Shown here: positions 10,280-20,275 of the stretch, piece after piece | How positions within the stretch are numbered: position 1 is the first letter of the stretch | Layout: every line of letters starts with the position of its first letter | From: Silene conica | Taxonomy: Eukaryota > Streptophyta > Magnoliopsida > Caryophyllales > Caryophyllaceae | NCBI GenBank assembly: GCA_029255685.2 | Contig: CM055315.2 | Coordinates: forward strand, 25,611,501 to 25,675,500 | Direction of reading: 5' to 3' | DNA: 64,000 bases | Translations under genes and position numbers: made by a program | Notes under the pieces: generated by a model | The model's database searches: none | Seen by the model: the letters and a program-made list of their open reading frames with translations, nothing else | What the model was told of the DNA's origin: nothing

Positions 10280-13200
10280 ATGAAAAAAGGCATTACAAGA
10301 ATGAAAATGTTGAGTGGAACAACATATTTGTCGACATTTGCCATGGTGATGTTGGCGACGTCGCTAACTGTAATAGCGTTAACTACAAAAGCATCAGCAG
10401 CCAATGAGGCTCCGCCATTGCCTAGTTATGATCCGGAAAATCCATTTAACCTTCCGGTATGTCTATCAAAAGTAAGCGATTGTATGAAGGAATATATAGC
10501 GAAGAACGTAGGTTTGACGGCTGCTGCTGGTACTACCACCGAACCTAAACCTATATGCTGCCCCGAATGGGCTGAGGTTATAGACAATGACACTCAATGT
10601 TGGTGCGACAGTTTAGCTTCAACCGGTGTCGCGGTTAATAAGACACAAACTGATCAGGGCCTCAAGCTTTGCAATATTGACGGGACTTTCGATTCCTTAT
10701 GCATAGGTATCGTTTCTTATCCATGCTTTTCTTTCCTTTCGTTTCATACTTTCATCATAGTCCTGTTAAAATAGTCCTGTTGTAACTTCTTTTTTCTTTT
10801 TTCATTTTTAATTATTATGATGACATATTTTGAGAATTTCAATAATTAAGAACTTTTTATTACAATGGAGAAATTTTAATTATTTACAAATTCAACACAA
10901 AAATATCTCATTGCAATTCCTCTTATCATTTAGGGTAGTTTGCACTAAATTACTTAAGGTCTATTTATTTGTCTCAGAAGTACCTAATATGTATATTAAC
11001 CGATTCTTTTCATTAAAAAGAGTCGGGTCAATATATATTCATTTTTTTTTTTTCTGATTGGTGACGAGGGAACCTGCAGCCGCTACCTTTGGTGCGCACT
11101 GGGTAAAACCCGCGGGTATAGATTTTGCTCTTAGGGAGGCTTGAATCCGGATCTCCTGAGACTTTCACCCAAGTTTTAACCAGTAGACTCCACCCTTACG
11201 GGCTATATATTCAGTTTTGATTTCACAGAAAATTATGATATAACTTAGTTATTCTAATTTTCCTCCTAATCACTTATTAGTAAGTCTTGCTTGCGACGGG
11301 TCATCATTTGTGACGGATATTTTGTGAGATAAAATGGATATAAAATGAGTTAGTGGAGAAAGGGGACCACAGGAATAGGGTTGAAGAGAAAGAAAAAATG
11401 GGTATTTTGTGAGAGAAAACGGTATCCGTCACAAGCTTGCGACGGATAGTGCCATTGCAAATAAGAATTTGGGATAACTTATTTCAAAATAAATAATGAT
11501 TAAACATAATCTGTTCTCCACCACCGGCACCACCTCCAATTCAATATTCATATATATATATATCTCTTCTTATTCAACCAATCCCATTATTCAACATTCA
11601 TAAGCTCTTCGCTTCAACATTCATAGTCAACGCATCATCTACTCCTAATCAACCTAAGCCATAGGGGTTGAACACTTGAACCCACGTAATAGCAATAGAA
11701 AGGGATCACGGTCGCTATCCCAAACTTAAAAAAATTCACGTGAAAGACGGATTTTTTGCTACCCAAATATTATCGAAAGTAGATAAATAAATAATATCTC
11801 ATTAAATCTATAGTAAAAATCTTGTAGTTTACTGGTAAATGTTTTGATTTTTACCTTGTGACCCAGGTTTGAATCTTGTTACTTGACATTAATTGGTTGG
11901 TTTTGGGTAGTGGAGCTAGTAATTAGAAGTTAATTATAGTGGCTATATCCCTATATACTAGGTAGCACGGACACTTGTTATAATGAGTCGTACTGTATTC
12001 GACACCGTGTCCGACACCGATACTCCACGAACACACGCCGAAACGTGTCAGACACCTAAACAGCCGTGTCTAACTTTCTACATTTATTTGGGCACGTGTC
12101 CTACGCGTGTCCATGGTATTTGAGACGTGTCCATCGTGTGTCCACGGTATTTGGTTATCATTTGCGGTGAATGATGTTCTTCAGACGAGAAATACGCTAT
12201 CGAAAGAGATTAATTCGAATATTGGTTTGGATGAGAAATGAAAATGAGTTATTATCAAGGGCAAGTTTTACCTTGACTTATTTAAAAATATTTTTACAAA
12301 AATAAAATCAAACATTTATAACTACAAAATTTATATTTTATTAAATTTAAATGCCGTGTTCCGTGTCCTAAATTTCATTGTAATTGGATGCCGTGTCATG
12401 TGTCCGTGTCCGTGTCCGTGTCCGTTCTGGTGCTACCTAAGCTATATCTTGAGAACAGAGGAGGATATAAATGTAAAATGTGAGTTGATAAGAGATGAAC
12501 TTATGTAAATTTGTTTTTCAAGGGAACGGTAAAATAGAGGGGAAAACGGAAAAGCAACAAAATCTTAGTCGAACATGTTCGGGTCGGTTAACATGAATCA
12601 TTATCATAAATCATTCAGGTTTAAATCCACCGCTAGCTATTATCTATCTCTATAAAAGGAGTAGAATTTAACTCATTGTGATTGGTTCATTGAAATAAGA
12701 AAACAAAATTACCCACTAACTTTAGTTTGATTTAATTTCCCTCTCTCCTAAATTCAGAATTCTCATTCCTAACTACGTAATCGATTGCAGTATTACATTT
12801 CGTCATTGTCATAATAAAATACGATACGATCAAATTATTGTTCATCGAAAATATAAATAATAGTATACAACGTTTCAATAAACTACGATATTGAAGGTCC
12901 AAATATAAAAATCAAATCCGAAAAACAAAAAATTACAAACACGAAAAATAATTACAGTCCAAAAATTAAATTAACATTATATTCTCCAATTTTCCAATCA
13001 AATCAAATCAAATATAATTAAAGATACCAAACAAAATAAAATACAGTAAAATACGATATACAACGGTCCAATATATATCAAAATTATTACGTTTTCGCCA
13101 ATGTCGTAATAAAAATCCGATATATTAGGGAAAAAAACTGAAAATCAGCCCAAAAAATAAACAAAATGGGAATTCCAACCTAAATAACTCAAAGTCAACT

Positions 13201-13946
13201 AAAAATTATTCAGGTGTGGGTATTACGTTTATTAATCAGGTTGCATATTAATGATTAATGATAATACTAATTATAATACTAATACTAATAAAATACTGAA
13301 AATAAACTGGAAATCTGAAAATTATAATTTTATTATGCTTAAAAAACTGCAAATTAATCTTATTCGATCATGTAGATCTATTCCTAAGAGATTGAGACGA
13401 TGTTGATAATAATAAAATAATTGACAGATATAGAGAACACACAAGTAGGTAATAAAAAAACACGGGATGAATATTTCTAATAAAAAATCCATTAATTCTG
13501 AAACCATAACAAATAAAATTTGCCTTTTACATTAGTAATGAAATAGGTCGGATTTTATAGGAAAAAAAAAGTTTATTTTAGTAATTCATGATTTATAATA
13601 ATTTATGCTGTATATTATCTACTTAATTTTTATTTTGAATTATATTTGTATTAATTAGTCACATATTTATGAGTAACCAATATTTAAAAACAGAACCGTA
13701 CATTTATTGTACGGGCAAAAAACTAGTTAAAGGTAAATAATATTGGATGTGAAAGAATACTGATTATACATTATACATTATACACGCAGCGCACGCCTAA
13801 TTCTCAGTCTTGTTTCTAGGCCGATTCATAATTTATTTAATCCGTGTTATTTTTCAGATAAAGAGGCGGCTAGCGGCGCAAGTACAAAATGGGCAGGGCC
13901 AGTATCTGGATTGATGCTGCTCCTCGCAGGATTATTCCTATATTAG
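10280..13946 (+). CDS. GPI-anchored lipid-transfer protein-like (LTPG), two exons: 10280-10706 and 13858-13946
   Basis: The predicted 171-residue protein has a signal peptide (residues 1-40, ending ASA), then an eight-cysteine domain with Cys at 61, 68, 93, 94, 107, 109, 131 and 141. The C..C..CC..CxC..C..C order is that of the plant lipid-transfer/prolamin superfamily. The last 25 residues are a short linker with small residues (AASGAS) and a hydrophobic tail ending LMLLLAGLFLY, as in GPI-anchored members. These sit on the outer plasma membrane and carry lipids to the cuticle or wall. Exon 1 ends at a GT donor in phase 1; exon 2 follows TTTTCAG and completes codon Asp143. I chose the first ATG; in-frame ATGs at 10301 and 10307 would also leave a signal peptide. 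No disabling change is seen. Confidence 0.82.
11042..11203 (-). mobile_element. tRNA-derived SINE with perfect 10-bp target duplication
   Basis: On the minus strand it starts AGCCCGTAAGGGTGGAG, contains a box A-like TCTACTGGTTAAAAC and a box B-like GGATTCAAGCC, and ends in a poly(A) tail (the T run at 11042-11053). The 10 bases tatatattca occur immediately on both sides (11032-11041 and 11204-11213). It lies in the intron of the LTPG gene, antisense to it. Confidence 0.82.
11276..11470. mobile_element. Short MITE-like element with tgtgacggata ends
   Basis: The left part cttgcgacgggtcatc...ttgtgacggata and the right part tatccgtcacaagcttgcgacgg are partly complementary. The interior repeats tattttgtgaga. 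This is a common plant MITE pattern, but its exact ends are unclear. Confidence 0.45.
11958..12440. mobile_element. 483-bp MITE with CTAGGTAGCAC ends, copy 2
   Basis: It starts CTAGGTAGCACGGACAC and ends GTGTCCGTTCTGGTGCTACCTAA. It has the same length and layout as the copy at 7878-8360. The bases ctatat occur just outside both ends (11951-11956, 12442-12447), a likely target duplication. It is intronic in the LTPG gene. Confidence 0.75.
12643..13726 (+). mobile_element. Non-autonomous Helitron H1
   Basis: The 3' end has the Helitron layout: a hairpin ccgtaca-tttat-tgtacgg at 13696-13714, an 8-base spacer, then CTAG followed by host T. The 5' end is placed at TCTATCTCTATAAAAGG preceded by A, with the gtgattggtt motif that also follows the 5' ends of other Helitrons here; TC at 12647 is an alternative. 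The 1.1-kb body is AT-rich and has no Rep/helicase frame. It is inserted in the LTPG intron just upstream of exon 2. Confidence 0.65.
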
Positions 13947-14397
13947 ATGAAAATGGCGGTTCTTGGTTTCGTCTTACTAACTCCTCGCGATTCTCTAAAC
14001 TTGCTCAATTCAATTTTTTCAGTTCATTCATTATTCTTTTTGCAGTTATATGCAGTATGGTCCCTGAGATTATATTGCAATCCTGCCTCTTTTTCCATAT
14101 TATTTTGTGTAACATCTTCATATTGCGGTTGACCAGTTGTATCTCTTACCTTTCTCCCTTCGAGACATTTCTTTCGCTTTTTTATTTTATTTTTAGTTTC
14201 CAAAACCATTTTAAGACCAACTACTCTGCTTTATTTGTTTCTTTCCTTTATGGTTTACTTGTTTTAAGCTCATGTAAATTACGCAGGCTCATGTAAATTA
14301 CGCAGGTATGTTTTATCTAAATTGTGATTTTATTTGGTTTTTAACGAAAATGTTATGTTTTATATAAATTGTGATTTTATTTGGTTTTTAACGAAAA
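13947..14397 (+). other. 3' flank of the LTPG gene; small tandem repeats
   Basis: After the stop at 13946 comes probable 3'UTR. A 19-bp unit ggctcatgtaaattacgca is repeated at 14270-14305. A ~47-bp unit (tatgttttatctaaattg...taacgaaaatgt) is repeated about twice up to the next LTR, and a third partial unit continues on the far side of that retrotransposon at 16490-16535. Confidence 0.55.
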
Positions 14398-14407
14398 TGT
14401 TATGTTT

Positions 14408-14809
14408 TGTTGGGAAATAACCCCAACATTAATCTATGACATAAGTTAGAGTTTTTAGTGGTTACTATGTTGTAGATATGTTACTAAGGTTATTCTTAAG
14501 TAACATATGTTACTAAGTGTAAATGTTAGGAGTTAGATTAGTAGACATTAATACTCTTAATGTGACTATGTTGGAGTTAGGACTTATGACCTTATATATA
14601 AGGGTCACTAGTCATCTTAGAAAGTATGAGTGTGTGCTTAATAACCTGAGTTAAGCATAGTTGGAAATCTTAGTTAGTAGCTAAGTGTTAGAGGATTGAT
14701 TGTATTATTGTTATTGTTTAAATAATAATACAAGTTGGATTGTGGTTAATTTCATAACAAAATATTGTGTCTTTGCATCCTTATATTATTTGTACCAAAA
14801 ACCCCAACA
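14408..14809 (+). repeat. 5' LTR
   Basis: 402 bp, TGTTGGGAAATAACC ... CCCCAACA. A TATA-like ttatatataag lies at 14592-14602. It is nearly identical to the copy at 16085-16486. Confidence 0.9.
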
Positions 14810-14812
14810 AAT

Positions 14813-14824
14813 TGGTATCAGAGC
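14813..14824 (+). other. Primer binding site
   Basis: TGGTATCAGAGC, three bases after the 5' LTR, complementary to the 3' end of initiator tRNA-Met. Confidence 0.92.
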
Positions 14825-14833
14825 TACGACTCG

Positions 14834-15550
14834 ATGGAGACAAGTTTTGGTACAAAGTTTGAGATGAAGTTGTTCAATGGTAAGAACAATTTCTCGTTGT
14901 GGCAAAGCATGATAAAAGATGTTCTCATACAACACGGGTTGTATGCGACTCTTGAATAAGACAAGAAGCCTGATGATGTTCAAGTTCTCAAATGGGAGGA
15001 CATGAAATTGCGCGCGGTTAGTACAATCCGGTTAGCCCTTGCACCTGAAATCAAGTATAGTGTGTTAGAGGAGACAAATCCAAAGGAGTTGTGGACCAAA
15101 CTGTGTAGCATTTATAATGCGAAGTCCTTGGCTAACAAACTATTTTTGAAGAAAGATCTTTTCGAGTTCGAGATGGTAGATGACGGAGATTTGAGGGATC
15201 ATTTAAACAATTTCAATGGCTTGATCACCCAATTGGCGAGTTTGGATGAGACATTCAAAGAAGAAGACACGGCAATAATGTTGTTGGCGTCTCTTCCCAA
15301 AAAGTATAACACGGTTATCACTAGTTTACTTGTGGGGAAGACAACATTAGCCTTAGATGAGACCGTTGTGGTTTTGCTTGAGTCCGAAAAGTTGATGAAG
15401 CAAGGAGGCGGTGGCTCTTCAAGTGATGGAGGAGCTTTTGTGGGTGAATATCGTGGCAAGAAAAAAGGCGGTTGGAAAAGGCACAATCCTAATATTAATT
15501 GCTTCTATTGCGGTAAGTTAGGTCATATACAAACTATATATGTGTCCTAA
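14834..15550 (+). pseudogene. gag: Copia gag of the short element
   Basis: The frame starts at the ATG ten bases after the primer binding site (METSFGTKFEMKLFNGKNNF), the standard N-terminus of one plant copia gag lineage. A TAA at 14957-14959 interrupts it, but the same frame continues to the Gag core (ELWTKLCSIYNAKSLANK, LNNFNGLITQLASL) and to the zinc knuckle CFYCGKLGHI. Within the knuckle the frame shifts (near 15530), and the expected last Cys appears in the next frame at 15540. One stop and one frameshift make it a pseudogene. Confidence 0.88.
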
Positions 15551-16005
15551 GGCAAAAGAAGATTTGAAGGAGTTGAAAAGAACTCGTGGAGGTGGGGTTG
15601 TAGCTATGGCAGAAGTTGATGATGGTGAACTCTTAATGGTTCATGGGGATAAGGAACCTAAGGGGAGTTGGGTGTTAGATTCGGGAACTTCCTATCACAT
15701 ATGTGGAAGAAGAGAGTGGTTTTCTTCTTATGAATAATGTGAAGGAAAGATGGTTAGTTTGGCCAAATGGTGATAAGGCAAAGATTGAAGGGGTTGGTGA
15801 GGTTAAGGTAAAACTTAACGATGGTCAAGTTAGAAGGTTTGGTGATGTTAGATACATACCAAACATTAGTAGAAATTTAATCTCATTAGGTAGATTGAAT
15901 TTTAAGGGTTGTACCATTCATGTTAAGAATGGCGTTTTGGAGGTCACTAAATATGCTGGTAAGGTGATTCTCAAAGGTAGAAGAGGTAAACTTATTTACA
16001 TTTGA
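15540..16005 (+). pseudogene. Copia protease of the short element
   Basis: It begins CPKAKEDL, the tail of the gag zinc knuckle, and contains WVLDSGTSYHICGRREWF, the Asp-Ser-Gly active site of a copia protease. A TAA at ~15735 and an extra base near 15763 break it; the rest (GDVRYIPNISRNLISLGRL) continues in a third frame to 16005. Integrase, RT and RNase H are absent, and the purine tract follows within ~35 bp. Confidence 0.85.
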
Positions 16006-16034
16006 TGGAAGATGTGATGAAGATGGGTTAGTTC

Positions 16035-16043
16035 AAGGGGAGG
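16035..16043 (+). other. Polypurine tract
   Basis: aaggggagg lies 41 bp upstream of the 3' LTR as drawn. It would be the plus-strand primer; the unusual gap to the LTR supports doubt about the exact LTR start. Confidence 0.5.
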
Positions 16044-16084
16044 TACTCTCAAGTGAAGGGAAGATGCTTCCAAATGTTATGTTT

Positions 16085-16486
16085 TGTTGGGAAGTAACCC
16101 CAACATTAATCTATGACATAAGTTAGAGTCTTTAGTGGTTACTATGTTGTAGATATGTTACTAAGGTTATTCTTAAGTAACATATGTTACTAAGTGTAAA
16201 TGTTAGGAGTTAGATTAGTAGACATTAATACTCTTAATGTGACTATGTTGGAGTTAGGACTTATGACCTTATATATAAGGGTCACTAGTCATGTTAGAAA
16301 GTATGAGTGTGTGCTTAATAACCTGAGTTAAGCATAGTTGGAAATCTTAGTTAGTAGCTAAGTGTTGGAGGATTGATTGTATTATTGTTATTGTTTAAAT
16401 AATAATACAAGTTGGGCTGTGGTTAATTCCAAAACAAAATATTGTGCCTTTACATCCTTATATTATTTGTACCTAAAATCCCAACA
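16085..16486 (+). repeat. 3' LTR
   Basis: 402 bp, TGTTGGGAAGTAACC ... TCCCAACA, the same length as the 5' LTR. About 12 substitutions and no indels are seen by eye. Confidence 0.9.
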
Positions 16487-16860
16487 TAATTTATCTAAAT
16501 TGTGATTCTATTTGGTTTTTAACGAAAATGTTACTACTCCGTATATATTAAGGTGGTCTATAAAATGAAGATGCTACTACTTTCTAAGTATGACGGTAAC
16601 CCATTATCAATTGCCCATATTTTTCGTCAGAAATTTTTGGTCAATATTTTCTGATTTTTTTGAGTGTTTGTACTTAGTTGTAGTCTGAACATCATAACCA
16701 AATAAATTTAGTCATGTACGTCGACATGATTCTGAGAAATATTTCTGAATAAAATTTTATTTTATATAGTAAACTAATTTAGGATCCGTGCAAAAATGCA
16801 CGAGATGCATAGATAATATTTGTAGGCAAGTTTTAAATATTTGTAATCAATCAATATATA
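16487..16860. other. Spacer with a Helitron-end remnant
   Basis: It is non-coding. At 16780-16797 the hairpin-forming ccgtgcaaaaatgcacg, preceded by actaatttagg, resembles a worn Helitron 3' end facing left. Confidence 0.4.
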
Positions 16861-17079
16861 TCTAAATATTTATATTATTAAAGGATGTTTTTTTCGAGCA
16901 ACGTGATTGGTTGAATAATATAATAATAGGTTTCAAAATTAATATAGTAAAAGATAATAAATAGAAAAAGATAAAAATTTAAAATGTTTTTAATTTTTGT
17001 TAGGTGATTTAGTAAAATACAAAAACTAATCCTACAATAATACTATTTTAATAGTTCACTTCTTTTACGCCCACAGAAA

Positions 17080-18110
17080 AATGACTACTCCGTGTAATAT
17101 TGGATTTGAGATGACATTGCAAATCCATTTTCAACTACTATGCTCGATTAAAAATATAATACTGCTCTTATTTAGTTTGAGTGATCTGAAATATGGATGT
17201 CCATTTTTAAAGGCCTTACATTTTTATTTAGTTCAAACCATTAAAAAATTATTTTTTCGGACTTAGAAGTTACTCCCTTTAATTATAAGTTAAGCTCATA
17301 TAAGTTTAGTTAAGTTCTCATAAGTTTAGTTTAGTTTTATAAGGTTAGTTCAGAAAACTTAAGCTCATATTATAATGACTTGAGTGTAAGGAGGACAGTA
17401 CTCCCAGCGGAAACAAAAAAATTTGTTTACAAAATCATATATACGGTTAAAATAAAAGACAACAAAAAAAACAATGATAATAGTTGTCACTACCACAAAA
17501 TGAAACAGTAATACTTGTGTAAGACGGTATTACACTAAATTAGTGTAAATCTCACATTTATGAGGGCTATATTTATCTTTAATGAATGGTTTTACACTAA
17601 TTTAGTGTGAAGTCGTTTTACACCAGAGAACGCTCGAATGAAAACGTGAGGGAAATCAAATTTGGTAGAGCCTATATCATATACACAGGAAAAGATCTAC
17701 GACATCTGACTTTTATAGTTTTATCTTTCTTTAATTTACTGGAAGTTAAAAGAGAATTTTAAAATCTAAAAGTATGAGAAGATAACATGGGTTTAAGTAA
17801 GTTTAATTCTTATCATCAAATATATTAATTAATTTAGCTGAGAGGCAAGTTAGAGTTGAATGATTCCAAAAAAAAATAACTACCCTGTGCAATATTGGAT
17901 TCGAGATGACATCGCAAATCCATTTTCAATTACTATGCTCGATTAAAAATATAATGCTACTCTTTTTTCGTTTGAGTGAGTTGAAATATGGATGTCCATT
18001 TTAAAGGGCTTACATTCTTATATATTTAGTTCAAACCATTAAGAAATTGTTTTTTCGGACTTAGAAGTTACTCCCTTTAATTATAAGTTAAACTCATATA
18101 AGTTTATTTA
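17080..18110 (+). repeat. Direct duplication inside H2 (arms 17080-17320 and 17876-18110)
   Basis: Two ~235-bp segments about 795 bp apart match closely; both contain gatgacat-gcaaatccatt, atggatgtccatttt and cggacttagaagttactcc. Confidence 0.85.
17517..17623. mobile_element. 107-bp foldback MITE
   Basis: The left end gtgtaagacggtattacac pairs with the complement of the right end, gtgtaaaacgacttcacac, and both continue into taaattagtgtaa. Confidence 0.65.
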
Positions 18111-18469
18111 AAACTCTTATAAGTTTAGTTTAGCTTTTACAAGTTCAGTTCAAAAAACTTAAGCTCATATAAGATCAGTCTAGTTCTTATAGTTTCAGTT
18201 CAGTTCAGATTTAGTTGAGAAATGTTAAGTTTATATAAGTTCAGTTCTATTAAGCTCTTATAGTTTCAATAATTCAATTCAGAAAGTTAAACTTTTATTA
18301 ATTCAATTCAGAAAGTTAAACTTTTATAAATTCAATTCAGTTCATTTCAGCAAAATTATGAAGACCTAACCCATTAAATTTGAAGGAATTGTGGTTTTCT
18401 TTTTCAAATTCTTAACTAAGGGTTTGACCGGGTTGGATTCATAGTAAAAATATCAACCAATGTACACCT

Positions 18470-18779
18470 TGGTACCTTTGTTACTTTTACAGTATATTGA
18501 ACAAAGTTTCACATTTACAGTCAACTTATATTTTCTCTTTTTTAGTTTCAACATTCTTCAATCGAACTTATGTTAGTGTATTCAATCTCTTACAATAAAA
18601 GTTAGATGTGCATTTGAAACATTAGGTTAATTCAGATAGAATTCGATTTTAATATATGGAATGATAATTACAAAATACCTTACTCTACAGAGTTCTACAT
18701 TTAGGTCTGTGCATCGCACAAGCATTAAATCTAGTATATATAATTAAAGGAAGCTTTTTTGGAGTAAGGTGGTAGTCTC

Positions 18780-18783
<4 letters not shown>
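18470..18783 (+). repeat. Left arm of a ~310-bp inverted repeat (partner 33107-33412)
   Basis: This covers the 3' end of Helitron H2 and 49 bases beyond it. The extra bases (attaaaggaagcttttttgg...) look like the start of another Helitron. The reverse complement of 33107-33412 matches it with few changes. Confidence 0.85.

Positions 18784-18867
<84 letters not shown>
18784..18867. repeat. (TA)n microsatellite
   Basis: About 84 bp of pure TA between Helitron sequence and the left end of element A2. Confidence 0.97.
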
Positions 18868-18871
<4 letters not shown>

Positions 18872-19365
18872 GAATCACGTGAGGCACCCCTCTTAGGGTG
18901 AGGCCGCTGGACTCATTCAATACCGTCAGATTCTAAAACTATAGATGCACCGGATAATGCCAAGTGTCCCCATATAAAATCTCAACTAACCCAAGAATGG
19001 TGAAGAGCAATCTCAACTAACATTACCGTCATCACCATCAAATTAAAATTGATGAACAAAACTAAACCCTAATCATCACAATCATAAAAACAACAATATT
19101 AAAAATCAGAAGAGCAATCGAACAATTAAACACTCACAGAGCTCTTGTTTCTTCTCGAGAAAAGCACGATCAAGAGAATTAGTAACATGATCAAATTAGG
19201 TATGACGTTGCGATTATATTCCTCAATTAAAGGGAATATAATCATCAATTCATCATCATCGTCCATCCTTTAATTTTCCTATTCATCAAAATATCCTCTT
19301 TACCACAAATTCATAACTCAAAACTATAATATTAATATTTATAATAATAAAATATATTAAAATCA

Positions 19366-19526
19366 ATGGCTTCAAAAGACAATAAACCCGCGAGATCAAC
19401 AAGCGGTGGTGGTAGACACAATGGTCGGATTCGAACCTTGGCCGACTTGAATCGTCATTCGGGTCATGATTCTGATAGTGACTCTGATACTGCTCCTCAA
19501 GAGTACTACGCTGGCGGTGAAAAAAG
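19366..19526 (+). pseudogene. Captured exon 1 of a plant UBX-domain (p47/PUX3-5-like) gene
   Basis: From an ATG the exon encodes a 54-residue N-terminus with [16 protein letters not shown] sequence ([11 protein letters not shown]), the acidic DSDSDSD run and [10 protein letters not shown]. That order is characteristic of the p47-like plant UBX proteins that act with CDC48. It ends at a plausible donor (AAAAAG|GTTCC) in phase 2, the phase expected to continue as GGEKSG in family members. No SEP or UBX domain follows; the next recognisable exon belongs to another gene. It is therefore a gene fragment, although it keeps a start codon and a 5' leader and could still be transcribed. Confidence 0.72.
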
Positions 19527-19744
19527 GTTCCTTCTTTTACTCTTTAATCATTGCTTCATTATCTCTTTTTGCTGTTTAATTCAGCTTTTCTGATTGTTTT
19601 CTGGCCTCATTTTGTTATTTTATTTCTCGAATTAGTCTTATTTAACACCGTCTTAATCTTATAATAAGTAGGAATCATTAAGTGAGCTACGTCACACGGG
19701 AACGAGAAAAGCACGAGAAAAGCACTAAGGATTTCGTTTTACAC

Positions 19745-20151
19745 TAGGTATGACGTTGCGATTAATATCAACACTGGTGGACCTGGCCGTGTCATGACCT
19801 TTGCAAAGAACTGCAAGAAACTCAAACTCTTTCTTCAAGTATCAACAGGTAAGACTTACCAGTGTTTAAGCCACAACTTTTAATAAAAAAAAGTTTGCTA
19901 TGGAGGCTAATATCAATTTATTGTAACTCTCTGAGATGCAGCTTATGTGAATGGTCAAAGACAAGGAAGGATCATGGAGAGGCCATTTAAGACCGGAGAG
20001 AGTATTAATGGCAGAAATATCGTAAATGGAAATTCACCAAGTTCAGTTTCCTCATTTGATGTTGAAAAAGAGCTGGAATTAGCTCCTAGATCAGCAAAAG
20101 AATTTGAAGTGAAAAAAGTGTCTCAAAAGATGAAAGAGTTAGGATTAGAGA
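19745..20151 (+). pseudogene. Captured fatty acyl-CoA reductase (FAR/MS2-type) exons with intron
   Basis: Exon 1 (19745-19848) encodes RYDVAI then INTGGPGRVMTFAKNCKKLK and LFLQVST; exon 2 (19942-20151) resumes AYVNGQRQGRIMERPF and continues to KMKELGLER. These match the N-terminal NAD-binding (Rossmann, NAD_binding_4) part of plant fatty acyl-CoA reductases, which make fatty alcohols for wax or pollen wall. The intron at 19849-19941 keeps GT...AG and phase, so the capture was at DNA level. The catalytic Tyr-x-x-x-Lys region is missing. A further donor-like GAG|GTACTT ends the fragment. Confidence 0.72.
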
Positions 20152-20275
20152 GGTACTTTTCTCCACACAGGATCAGTAAACGGGTGTATAATTTTTTAAT
20201 TTGTTTGATTATCTAATAAGAATTTTATAGTTACTGGATCAGTAAACGGGTGTATAATTTTATAATTTTTTAATT

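Larger units (their letters stand above)
14408..16486 (+). mobile_element. Short copia-type element with two LTRs and only gag-protease
   Basis: Two 402-bp LTRs bracket about 1.27 kb. After the 5' LTR comes a perfect tRNA-Met primer binding site; before the 3' LTR is a purine tract. Between them lie a broken gag and a broken protease and nothing else, so it depends on other elements for integrase and reverse transcriptase. The LTRs differ at about a dozen positions by eye, suggesting a moderately old insertion. The 5 bases before (tgttt) and after (taatt) are not identical. An 11-base extension (TGTTATGTTT) before both LTRs leaves the true LTR start uncertain (14408 or 14398). Confidence 0.9.
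16861..18734 (+). mobile_element. Helitron H2 (non-autonomous)
   Basis: The 5' end is A|TCTAAATATTTATATTA followed by ttaaaggatg and gtgattggtt. The 3' end is hairpin tgtgc-atc-gcaca (18708-18720), ten bases, then CTAG|T at 18731-18734. No Rep or helicase frame is present. The body contains a direct duplication (17080-17320 and 17876-18110), a small MITE at 17517-17623 and degenerate ttcagttcag repeats at 18120-18350. Confidence 0.55.

Noticed and set aside
13889..14296. 135-codon frame overlapping LTPG exon 2 and its 3' flank
   Set aside because: Out of frame with the conserved spliced product, hydrophobic low-complexity composition, no homology recognised.
16775..16800. Separate Helitron terminating at ~16770 on the minus strand
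   Set aside because: The hairpin is good but the terminal CTAG is not intact (actaat instead of actagt) and no 5' end could be paired.
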